Shown: positions 1 to 5,275 of the stretch, piece by piece | Layout: the number at the start of each line of letters is the position of its first letter | How positions within the stretch are numbered: position 1 is the stretch's first letter | Assembly (NCBI GenBank): GCA_029077775.1 | Contig: JAQNCU010000206.1 | Coordinates: forward strand, 1-5,735 | Source: Acidocella sp. | GTDB lineage: Bacteria > Pseudomonadota > Alphaproteobacteria > Acetobacterales > Acetobacteraceae | DNA length: 5,735 bases | Direction: 5' to 3' | Notes under the pieces: generated by a model | The model's input: only the letters and a program-made list of their open reading frames with translations | Databases searched by the model: none | Told to the model about the DNA's origin: nothing | Translations under genes and position numbers: made by a program

Positions 1-2124
1 CTCAAATCCTGGGAACTGTTGATCCCAGGACTGAGCAAACCGCAGATAACCAATAATCGCTGGCAGGCTCACGCTCTCCCCTGGAAATATCAACGGAATA
101 CCAGGCGGATAAGGTACCACCATCCGCGCAACAACCCTGCCTTCCAGCTCTTCTAGCCCCACCTGTTCCACCCTATTTCCGACTAGCGCGGCATGCGCCA
201 TCTGCGGTGTCATCGCGATCTCGGGCAGCTCATCGAACATCGCGCTTTGCAGCTCCAAGACGCCGCCTTGCCGATAAGCTTCGTGCTGGGCGGCACATAA
301 ATCCGCTAGGCCCATGCGTTCATATTGCGCGGGATGGGCTTTCACCAGCTCCGGCAGCACATCCGCCAGTGGGGTGTTTTCCTGGTAATGGGCGCGGAAG
401 GCCAGCAACTCCGTGATCAAGTTACTCCATTTGCCACGCGTCACGCCGAGCGTGAACAAAATCAGGAAATGGTAGAGACCAATTTTTTCAACCACGATTC
501 CGCGGGACCAAAGAAATTTTGCAACAATCGGCGCGGGTATGCCGGGCCCGTTCGCCTCCACTCCGGGGCAGAGAATGGTCACTTTCATCGGATCCAGAAG
601 TGTAAAACCGTCCGTCACATCCTCAAAACCGTGCCACGCATCGCCGGCTTTCAGGGTCCAACTCGCCTGATCCAGCCCAGCGTCGGCGGGTTCCCATAGG
701 CGAAACCACCAATTATCCTCGGCTTTCGATTCAGCCCCAAGCCGTGCAATGCCGGCACGGAAATCCGCTGCTTCGTTAAGGGTTTCATCAACCAGCGTGC
801 GCCCGGCGGCACCGCGCATCATCCGGGCCGCGACATCGCAGGACGCAATAATGCCGTACCAGGGTGAGGTGCTGGAATGCATCATGAAGGCTTCGTTGAA
901 GCGGTCCGGGTCGAGTTGAAAGCCGGTGCCTGACTTGATGTGGATCATCGAAGCCTGAGAGAAAGCGGCTAGCACCTTATGGGTGGATTGAGTGGAGAAA
1001 ACCAGCGGCGCCACCTTATCCGCGTCCGGACTCATGGCATAGAAACTGTGATAAAACTCGTGAAACCGCGCTTGCGCCAGCCAGGCTTCGTCAAAATGCA
1101 CCGCATCGGCGATGGGAGTCAGCGCCTCTTTCACCACACTCGTATTAACGCAAAGTCCATCATAAGTGGAATTGGTGATGGTGGCGATGCGCAGCCGCGC
1201 TCCTGGCGGAAGGCGTTTGGCCAGGGCTTGCGCGTCGAACTGGCTACGCGAAATGGGGCCGATAATACCATAATCGTTCCGGCTAGGCCGTAAATAGATC
1301 GGGTTTGCACCCGTTATGATCAGCGCATGCACCAGAGATTTATGGCAATTCCGGTCCACAAGCACATAATCACCCGGCCCCACGAGACCCGACCAGATAA
1401 TCTTGTTGGCGCTCGATGTACCATTGGTAACGAAAAAGCTTGTGTCAGCACCAAAGCTAAGGGCCGCTTCCCGCTCCGCTTCGCGCACCGGGCCCGCATG
1501 ATCCAGCAAAGATCCTAGTTCTGGAACTGAAACGGATAAATCTGCCCGCAAGGCTGTCTCGCCAAAAAAGCGATGGAAGGCTTGGCCCACGGGCGAACGC
1601 ATGAACGCCACGCCACCGCCATGACCCGGGGTGTGCCATGAATATTTTGCAGCATCTGTGTAGCGTACAAGCGCCTTGAAGAAAGGGGGCAGCATCGCAT
1701 CGAGATAGCGATGGATCGCACTCGATACATAACCGGCAATAAAGCTAGGCGTATCTTCGTGCAAATAAAGATAGCCATCTATACGGCGCATCAGATTGGT
1801 AGGAAGCTCTTCGCCCAGGCGGTGTTCACCGTAGAGGAACACCGGCAAATCTGGCGCGCGCGCCAGTGCGAGATCCAGGAGGTTGATCAAGGTTTCTAGA
1901 AGGGCTTCACGGGTTGAGAAACCATCAATGCTGATCAGCACGGCTGCGAGCCCCGTATAGAGCACCCGGCCGGCGCTGGCGTCGAAGCGACTGATTCCAG
2001 TTAGCACGCGGTGCCCGCGCATCTCGAATGCGGCTACCAACTCACCTACTGTACGCCCAACAGGCGTAGCAGAGCCAAAGGCATCGTCAATGATGGCAAT
2101 CGGGTAATCGGTCAGCTCTCTCAC
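1..2124 (-). CDS. adiA: Orn/Lys/Arg decarboxylase, AdiA-like (probable arginine decarboxylase), 3' end beyond window
   Basis: A PLP-dependent fold-type I basic amino acid decarboxylase, releasing CO2 from arginine (or lysine/ornithine) in the cytoplasm to give agmatine (or cadaverine/putrescine). The frame is open for 708 codons with no stop before base 1; the last visible residues are PGFE, which in E. coli AdiA lie about 20 residues from the C-terminus. Visible order: a receiver-like wing domain (about 1-135), WHTPGHGGG at W163, TNGTSSANK from T233, DRNCHKS with PLP-stacking H261, HFDEAW with PLP-binding D345, STHK with Schiff-base K383, GVTRGKW from G560, PYPPG from P671. The DRNCHKS, HFDEAW and GVTRGKW forms resemble AdiA more than LdcI/CadA, as I recall those sequences; substrate remains inferred. 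The start is GTG at 2124, since an in-frame TGA lies just upstream; a GAGAG sits 7 bp before it. It follows hisM by 32 bp, so it is probably co-transcribed with the importer. Codon use includes more CTA and ATA than I noticed in the transporter genes. Confidence 0.93.
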   Translation of the reverse strand, partial: MRELTDYPIAIIDDAFGSATPVGRTVGELVAAFEMRGHRVLTGISRFDASAGRVLYTGLAAVLISIDGFSTREALLETLINLLDLALARAPDLPVFLYGEHRLGEELPTNLMRRIDGYLYLHEDTPSFIAGYVSSAIHRYLDAMLPPFFKALVRYTDAAKYSWHTPGHGGGVAFMRSPVGQAFHRFFGETALRADLSVSVPELGSLLDHAGPVREAEREAALSFGADTSFFVTNGTSSANKIIWSGLVGPGDYVLVDRNCHKSLVHALIITGANPIYLRPSRNDYGIIGPISRSQFDAQALAKRLPPGARLRIATITNSTYDGLCVNTSVVKEALTPIADAVHFDEAWLAQARFHEFYHSFYAMSPDADKVAPLVFSTQSTHKVLAAFSQASMIHIKSGTGFQLDPDRFNEAFMMHSSTSPWYGIIASCDVAARMMRGAAGRTLVDETLNEAADFRAGIARLGAESKAEDNWWFRLWEPADAGLDQASWTLKAGDAWHGFEDVTDGFTLLDPMKVTILCPGVEANGPGIPAPIVAKFLWSRGIVVEKIGLYHFLILFTLGVTRGKWSNLITELLAFRAHYQENTPLADVLPELVKAHPAQYERMGLADLCAAQHEAYRQGGVLELQSAMFDELPEIAMTPQMAHAALVGNRVEQVGLEELEGRVVARMVVPYPPGIPLIFPGESVSLPAIIGYLRFAQSWDQQFPGFE

Positions 2125-2156
2125 GGCAGGCTCTCAATTCTGTTTTGTGTGGTTAA

Positions 2157-2861
2157 TCAACTTTTCAAGTGTGCGAGGAAGTGCTGTTCGGCTTTTTTGA
2201 ACATGAAGATGAGCGAGAATGAGACGCAGAGATACATGAGCGCGGCCAAGCCGAAGGCATCGAATGGCGCGTAGGTGGCGACATAGGCGTCGTTGGTGAC
2301 TTTCAGGATATCTGGCACGGTGGCGGTAAAGGCCAGCGTAGTGGCGTGCAGCATCAGGATTACTTCGTTGCTGTACATCGGCAAAGCGCGGCGCAGGGCT
2401 GAGGGGATGATGATGCGCCGGTACAGCGTGAAGCGGGACATGCCATAGGCGCGCCCGGCCTCGACCTCTCCGAAGGAAGTGTCGCGGATGGCGCCATAGA
2501 AAATTTCTGTGGTGTAGGCGCCGGTGTTCAGCGCGAAGGAGAGCAGGGTGCAATTGATGGCGGAGCGGAAGAAATCCGCGAGAGGGGGCGTGTTGTGGAC
2601 GAAATGCAGGCCATACACGCCGGTATAAATGAGCAGCAGCTGCACGTAGAGCGGTGTGCCGCGGAAGATGAAGCCGTAGAGCCAGACCGGCCCCCAGATG
2701 AGCGGGTTTTTTGAGTTGCGGGCGATGGCGAGAGGCAGCGCCAGGCAGAAGCCGATGGCGCAGGAAATAACCAGCAGCCACAGCGTCATCGCCAGGCCGG
2801 TCATCTGGTAGCCATCGGAATAAAGCAGTGCCTGCCAGTAGTTTTGAAGAATATAGATCAT
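2157..2861 (-). CDS. hisM: basic amino acid ABC transporter permease, HisM type
   Basis: An inner-membrane permease of 234 residues, one half of the channel of a polar amino acid ABC importer (histidine/lysine/arginine/ornithine class). It resembles E. coli HisM along its whole length, with blocks such as FRGTPLYVQLL (about 66-76), NTGAYTTEIF (112-121), PSALRRALP (153-161) and SNEVILMLH (164-172). Hydrophobic segments lie at roughly 20-47, 60-85, 100-125, 160-185 and 203-222. The cytoplasmic EAA loop that contacts the ATPase reads E134-A135-G136 with the distal G140, so the second alanine of EAA is glycine, where HisM of E. coli has EAA. Its ATG overlaps the hisQ stop as ATGA, indicating translational coupling, and AAGGCGG ahead of it can serve as ribosome-binding site. 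The decarboxylase gene starts 32 bp after its stop. It is expected to pair with the HisQ-type permease and an ATPase not seen here. Confidence 0.95.
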   Translation of the reverse strand: MIYILQNYWQALLYSDGYQMTGLAMTLWLLVISCAIGFCLALPLAIARNSKNPLIWGPVWLYGFIFRGTPLYVQLLLIYTGVYGLHFVHNTPPLADFFRSAINCTLLSFALNTGAYTTEIFYGAIRDTSFGEVEAGRAYGMSRFTLYRRIIIPSALRRALPMYSNEVILMLHATTLAFTATVPDILKVTNDAYVATYAPFDAFGLAALMYLCVSFSLIFMFKKAEQHFLAHLKS

Positions 2862-3568
2862 AGTACCGCCTTGCGGACGCCGATCATGTACTTACGCTCC
2901 AGGTAAAGCAGCACGCCATTCGAGATCATGGTGAGCACGAGATAAACCGCCCCGGCGATGCAGAGATAAAAGAAGGTGTTGAGGGTGGCTTCGCCCGCCT
3001 GCTGGGCGGCGAATACCACATCCGACAGGCCGATGATGGAGACCAGCGCTGTGGCCTTCAGGATCACCTGCCAGTTATTGCCAAGGCCAGGCAGGGCGTA
3101 GCGCATCATCTGCGGAAACAGGATGCGGCGGAATACCAGGAAAGGTTTCATGCCGAAGGCACGCGCGGCTTCCATCTGGCCTTTTGGCACGGCGAGGAAG
3201 GCGCCGCGGAAGGTTTCGGTGAAATAGGCGCCGTAGATGAAGCCCAGCGTGATGACGCCGCTGGTAAATGGGTCCAGTTGCACCTCAAAATCGATGCTGC
3301 TCTGAAGTGTGTTCAGCCAATCCGTGAAGTCATTGATCCATATTTGCAACGAATAGAAGATCAGCAGCATCAGCACCAGATCCGGCACGCCGCGGATGAG
3401 GGTGGTGTAGGCCGTGGCGACGCCGCGCGCGGCGCGGTTTTTGGAAAGTTTCGCTGAAGCGCCGATCAACCCAAGACCGAACGAGACGATGAGGGAGAGC
3501 AGCGAAAGCTCCACCGTCGTGACCGCGCCGGCCAGGATGTGCGGACCGTAGCCACCGAGATTGAACAT
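2858..3568 (-). CDS. hisQ: basic amino acid ABC transporter permease, HisQ type
   Basis: An inner-membrane permease of 236 residues, partner of the adjacent HisM-type protein in a HisQ-HisM channel that accepts substrate from the periplasmic binding protein. It matches E. coli HisQ closely: TTLIRGVPDLVLMLLIFY (about 55-72), ITLGFIYGAYFTETFRGAF (106-124), MRYALPGLGNNWQVILK (155-171) and SNGVLLYLER (216-225). A normal EAA loop is visible at E133-A134-A135 with G139. Hydrophobic segments lie at about 12-36, 60-77, 103-122, 160-180 and 198-223. A stretch near 78-100 (around WINDFTDWLNTLQSSIDF) is a little longer than in E. coli HisQ. The ATG at 3568 is preceded by AGGCGG at a 5-bp spacing. The gene is separated from the binding-protein gene by 199 bp of hairpin-forming sequence, which may set its expression below that of the binding protein. 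Confidence 0.95.
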   Translation of the reverse strand: MFNLGGYGPHILAGAVTTVELSLLSLIVSFGLGLIGASAKLSKNRAARGVATAYTTLIRGVPDLVLMLLIFYSLQIWINDFTDWLNTLQSSIDFEVQLDPFTSGVITLGFIYGAYFTETFRGAFLAVPKGQMEAARAFGMKPFLVFRRILFPQMMRYALPGLGNNWQVILKATALVSIIGLSDVVFAAQQAGEATLNTFFYLCIAGAVYLVLTMISNGVLLYLERKYMIGVRKAVL

Positions 3569-3590
3569 GCGGACCGCCTGTTTGAATGCT

Positions 3591-3616
3591 GGCCCCGGCG
3601 CCAGAGCGCCAGGGCC
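3591..3616 (-). promoter_or_regulatory. GC-rich hairpin in the hisQ leader
   Basis: Arms GGCCCCGGCGC (3591-3601) and GCGCCAGGGCC (3606-3616) form an 11-bp stem around a 4-base loop; the single mismatch is a G-U wobble in the minus-strand RNA. It ends 22 bases before the hisQ ATG and leaves the ribosome-binding site free. There is no following U tract, so it is not an intrinsic terminator. It could limit 3' decay or modulate hisQ translation, which is inference. Confidence 0.6.
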
Positions 3617-3631
3617 GGACTGTCAGAGACT

Positions 3632-3695
3632 TAGAGCCGGATGATTTGAGATCGAACCACGAAGTGGCCCGATCTAAAATCTGAATCCGCCTCTA
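3632..3695. repeat. 64-bp palindromic repeat, copy 1 (TAGAG...CTCTA ends)
   Basis: An imperfect palindrome whose left end TAGAGCCGGAT is mirrored by ATCCGCCTCTA with one mismatch. Inward, GATTT at 3643-3647 pairs with AAATC at 3677-3681 after a 3-base bulge, AGATCG at 3649-3654 pairs with CGATCT at 3670-3675, and CCAC/GTGG (3657-3660 and 3664-3667) closes a 3-base loop. Length and ends are the same as in the neighbouring copy. It looks like a REP- or RIME-like intergenic palindrome of the kind scattered in alphaproteobacterial genomes; whether it is a genome-wide family cannot be seen from one window. Confidence 0.75.
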
Positions 3696-3706
3696 TATCA
3701 AAAAGC

Positions 3707-3770
3707 TAGAGGGCGATTCAGGCTTCAGCTCCGCTCGCAAAGCAGGCGGAGCCGAAGTCATCGCACTCTA
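3707..3770. repeat. 64-bp palindromic repeat, copy 2, supplying the binding-protein stop codon
   Basis: A second 64-bp imperfect palindrome, 11 bp from the first. The end TAGAGGGCGAT is mirrored by ATCGCACTCTA with one mismatch, and CTTCAGCTCCGC at 3723-3734 pairs with GGCGGAGCCGAAG at 3745-3757 around an apical loop. The CTCTA end at 3766-3770 includes, on the minus strand, the TAG stop codon of the binding-protein gene (3768-3770). On the minus-strand transcript this hairpin is followed by GCTTTTTGA, a short U tract that could make it a leaky intrinsic terminator. Confidence 0.72.
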
Positions 3771-4583
3771 AGGCGCCTGTGTGGCGGCTTGGGCGTTGTA
3801 GATGCTGAAGTTGAAGTACTTCGACTGCAGCTTGTCGTAGGTGCCGTTGGCGTGGATTTCCTTGATCGCCCAGTCGATCTTCTTCAGAAGGTCCGGTTCA
3901 TCCTTGCGGACGCCAATAGCGATGTAGGAGCCCAGCACGTCCTTCGGGTCGTAAGTGGCGTTGCCGCCGATCTGGTAGTCAACACCCTTCGGGGTCTTCA
4001 GGAAGCCGTAATCGGCCTCCACGGAGTCTTGCAGGGAGGCGTCCAACCGGCCGGAGAGAAGATCGGCATAAACCTGATCCTGACCCTGATAGGAAACCAC
4101 ATTCACGCCATTAGGCTGCCAGTAGGTCTTGGCGTAGGTTTCCTGGATGGTGCCGGCTTCGACGCCAACGGTCTTGCCCTTCAGGCTGGCGGCGGTGGGC
4201 ACAATGCCGGAGCCTTTCTTCACAATCAGGCTGGTCGGCTCGTCATACATCTCGGACGAGAAGTCGATCTGCTGGGCGCGTTCCGGTGTCACGGTCATCG
4301 AGGAGAGAATCGCGTCGAATTTACGGGCCTGCAAGGCTGGGATGATGCCGTCGAAGCTCTGGCTCACAAACACACATTTTACCTTCAGCTCAGAGCAGAT
4401 GGCCTTGCCAAGATCAATGTCAAAACCTTGAAACGCACCCGATGGCGATAGCGATTCGAAGGGAGGGTACGTCGCATCTACACCAAACGTAATTTGCGTG
4501 GGCGTCGTGGCCGAGGCGGCCACCGGCATCGCCACGCCAAGCATACAGACCGAGGCAAGCGCCGGTGCAAAAAGCTTTTTCAT
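3768..4583 (-). CDS. argT: periplasmic lysine/arginine/ornithine/histidine-binding protein (HisJ/ArgT family)
   Basis: The periplasmic solute-binding subunit of the importer, 271 residues. MKK followed by a hydrophobic core and ASA at 23-25 gives a type I signal peptide, cleaved probably after A25. With that cleavage the mature protein aligns without gaps to the enteric LAO-binding protein through the pocket. D36, Y39, F77, S94, S95, R102, Q147 and D186 correspond to LAO D11, Y14, F52, S69, S70, R77, Q122 and D161. C63 and C70 match the family disulfide (LAO C38-C45). Two pocket positions differ: E142 for L117 and I146 for T121, so ligand preference may not be that of ArgT or HisJ; the symbol is the nearest family name. 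C13 is not in a lipobox. AGGAGA at 4588-4593 sets the ATG at 4583. The TAG stop is the end of a 64-bp palindrome. It is the first gene of the operon. Confidence 0.95.
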   Translation of the reverse strand: MKKLFAPALASVCMLGVAMPVAASATTPTQITFGVDATYPPFESLSPSGAFQGFDIDLGKAICSELKVKCVFVSQSFDGIIPALQARKFDAILSSMTVTPERAQQIDFSSEMYDEPTSLIVKKGSGIVPTAASLKGKTVGVEAGTIQETYAKTYWQPNGVNVVSYQGQDQVYADLLSGRLDASLQDSVEADYGFLKTPKGVDYQIGGNATYDPKDVLGSYIAIGVRKDEPDLLKKIDWAIKEIHANGTYDKLQSKYFNFSIYNAQAATQAP

Positions 4584-4587
4584 GTTG

Positions 4588-4593
4588 TCTCCT
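4588..4593 (-). promoter_or_regulatory. ribosome-binding site of the binding-protein gene
   Basis: The minus strand reads AGGAGA followed by 4 bases and then ATG at 4583, a strong Shine-Dalgarno match that fixes the start codon of the signal-peptide-bearing protein. Confidence 0.8.
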
Positions 4594-4684
4594 ATGCTGA
4601 AAAGCCCGCCCCAGCCGCCTGCCGGGGTACGGGATTGAAAGACATTAGCCGATTAAAATCCCGGCGCAACGGTAGAATCTGACG

Positions 4685-4714
4685 TTTAGACTCTGTGCAT
4701 TTGCGCTGTATCAA
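4685..4714 (-). promoter_or_regulatory. candidate sigma70-like promoter of the transporter operon
   Basis: On the minus strand TTGATA (4709-4714, five of six to the -35 consensus) is followed 18 bp later by TCTAAA (4685-4690, four of six to the -10 consensus). Transcription would begin near 4678, giving a leader of about 95 bases. The -35 overlaps the FixK-like box, so binding there could block this promoter. The -10 match is weak, so this is only a candidate. Confidence 0.35.
4701..4714. promoter_or_regulatory. candidate FixK/FNR-type binding box
   Basis: TTGC-GCTGTA-TCAA fits the rhizobial FixK2 pattern TTG(A/C)-N6-(T/G)CAA and matches eight of ten defined positions of the FNR pattern TTGAT-N4-ATCAA. 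Its centre lies about 42 bp upstream of the start point predicted from AATAAT at 4738-4743, the usual spacing for class II activation by FNR/FixK proteins. A fixK-type gene is encoded just downstream, so autoregulation is plausible. Confidence 0.5.
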
Positions 4715-4737
4715 GGCAGCCATCGCGCGGGCTGACG

Positions 4738-4743
4738 AATAAT
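4738..4743 (+). promoter_or_regulatory. candidate -10 element for the receiver-fixK unit
   Basis: AATAAT matches TATAAT at five of six positions and lies 23 bp after the FixK-like box, close to the 22-bp gap expected at class II FNR promoters. There is no obvious -35, as is common for activator-dependent promoters. Transcription would start near 4750, about 47 bases before the receiver ATG. Confidence 0.4.
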
Positions 4744-4796
4744 GGGCCTGTCTGCCTATTCTGAAGGCAGATATTTTGCGAGGTAAAGGTGTTTCC

Positions 4797-5191
4797 ATGG
4801 CCGGGACCTGGCCGGTTGTTCTGATCCACTCAAACGACGAGCCGATTGGGCACGCTTTACGCTTCGTGTTGCAGATGGAGAAGGTTTGCGCGCAGCTCTG
4901 CCCGGATGCCACGGCGCTGCGGGATTCCCCGGGGCTGTTACAGGCGCACTGCCTGGTACTGCTGTACCATCCGCCGGTTGTGGATGGCTGTGAGCTTTCG
5001 TGTGTGGCGCGGCGAAAAGGCGCGCTAGCACCTGCGATTCTGCTTGTTGACGCGGCAACCCCGAGGGTGAAGGCCCAGGCCGCCGCGACGGGTATCTGGC
5101 GGTACTGGAGAAGCCGGTGATGGACGGCCGACTGATCGACGCGATTCTGGGCTGTGTGCCCAGGCATAGGCGCGCTGTGCCGCTTAAGTAG
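4797..5191 (+). pseudogene. FixJ-like single-domain response-regulator receiver, degenerate and frameshifted
   Basis: Related to the receiver domain of FixJ, without a DNA-binding domain. Read as it stands, the frame from ATG 4797 stops at 5120 (107 residues) after a nonsense tail. One extra G in the GGG run at 5090-5092 would restore the receiver end, with AVLEKPVMDGRLIDAI containing the conserved lysine-proline pair, to a TAG at 5189-5191 (about 131 residues). Alignment to FixJ (VDDEEPVR) puts S12 and N13 at the acidic pair. L56 in CLVLLYHPP stands where related receivers have the phospho-acceptor aspartate, and the conserved Thr/Ser after ILLV is not evident. It could not be phosphorylated in the usual way. 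AAGG at 4786-4789 supports the ATG; a TTG at 4776 is in frame but less likely. It lies 84 bp upstream of fixK. It could be a decayed gene, a pseudo-receiver with a sequencing error, or a genuine short protein. Confidence 0.65.
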
Positions 5192-5210
5192 AAACCCTTA
5201 AGTAGAAACC
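5183..5210 (+). repeat. perfect 14-bp tandem duplication at the end of the receiver gene
   Basis: CTTAAGTAGAAACC occurs twice in direct succession (5183-5196 and 5197-5210), and the base after each copy is also C. The first copy contains the TAG that ends the restored receiver frame. The rest of the 5192-5275 gap has the fixK ribosome-binding site GGAG at 5264-5267 and no other clear signal. Confidence 0.85.
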
Positions 5211-5275
5211 CGGATTTTTCAGCGGGTAAACAGGCGCTACCAAGGGCACATCAGTTTGGTGATGGAGTTTGAGCG

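Larger units (their letters stand above)
3569..3767. other. binding protein-hisQ intergenic region packed with hairpins
   Basis: This 199-bp gap holds no gene. Almost all of it is inverted-repeat sequence: two 64-bp palindromes (3632-3695 and 3707-3770) and a compact GC-rich stem (3591-3616), followed by the hisQ ribosome-binding site at 3574-3579. In the minus-strand transcript these would form three successive hairpins between the binding-protein stop and the hisQ start. In enteric bacteria the equivalent hisJ-hisQ gap carries REP palindromes that help keep the binding-protein message abundant relative to the permeases; a similar role here is inference. Confidence 0.8.
4584..4796. other. 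divergent intergenic region between transporter operon and receiver-fixK unit
   Basis: No gene is supported in this 213-bp stretch. It contains the ribosome-binding sites of both flanking genes, a FixK/FNR-like box, a -10 candidate facing right and a weak sigma70-like promoter facing left. Both units are therefore likely to be transcribed outward from here. Confidence 0.7.

Noticed and set aside
207..1518. Several plus-strand frames of 60 to 125 codons
   Set aside because: All lie opposite the decarboxylase, whose frame carries every expected motif; their products are not recognisable.
2134..2781. A 215-codon minus-strand open frame overlapping hisM
   Set aside because: It is an out-of-frame shadow of hisM; its arginine- and histidine-rich product resembles no family, while the hisM frame matches HisM end to end.
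3789..4451. A 220-codon plus-strand open frame
   Set aside because: It is antisense to the binding-protein gene, which has family-wide similarity, a signal peptide and a strong ribosome-binding site; the antisense product has no recognisable domain.
4536..4550. Cysteine at residue 13 of the binding protein as a lipobox
   Set aside because: The residue before it is valine and the preceding pattern does not fit a lipobox; an ASA type I cleavage site further on gives the correct mature numbering.
4592..5167. A 191-codon minus-strand open frame
   Set aside because: It runs across the divergent promoter region and antisense to the receiver gene, with no domain recognisable in its product.
5183..5210. 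Direct repeats as a CRISPR array
   Set aside because: Only two 14-bp copies with no spacer between them.
5249..5264. CATCA-N6-TGATG inverted repeat before fixK
   Set aside because: The arms are only 5 bp, the spacing does not match the FixK/FNR pattern and it overlaps the ribosome-binding site; chance is a sufficient explanation.
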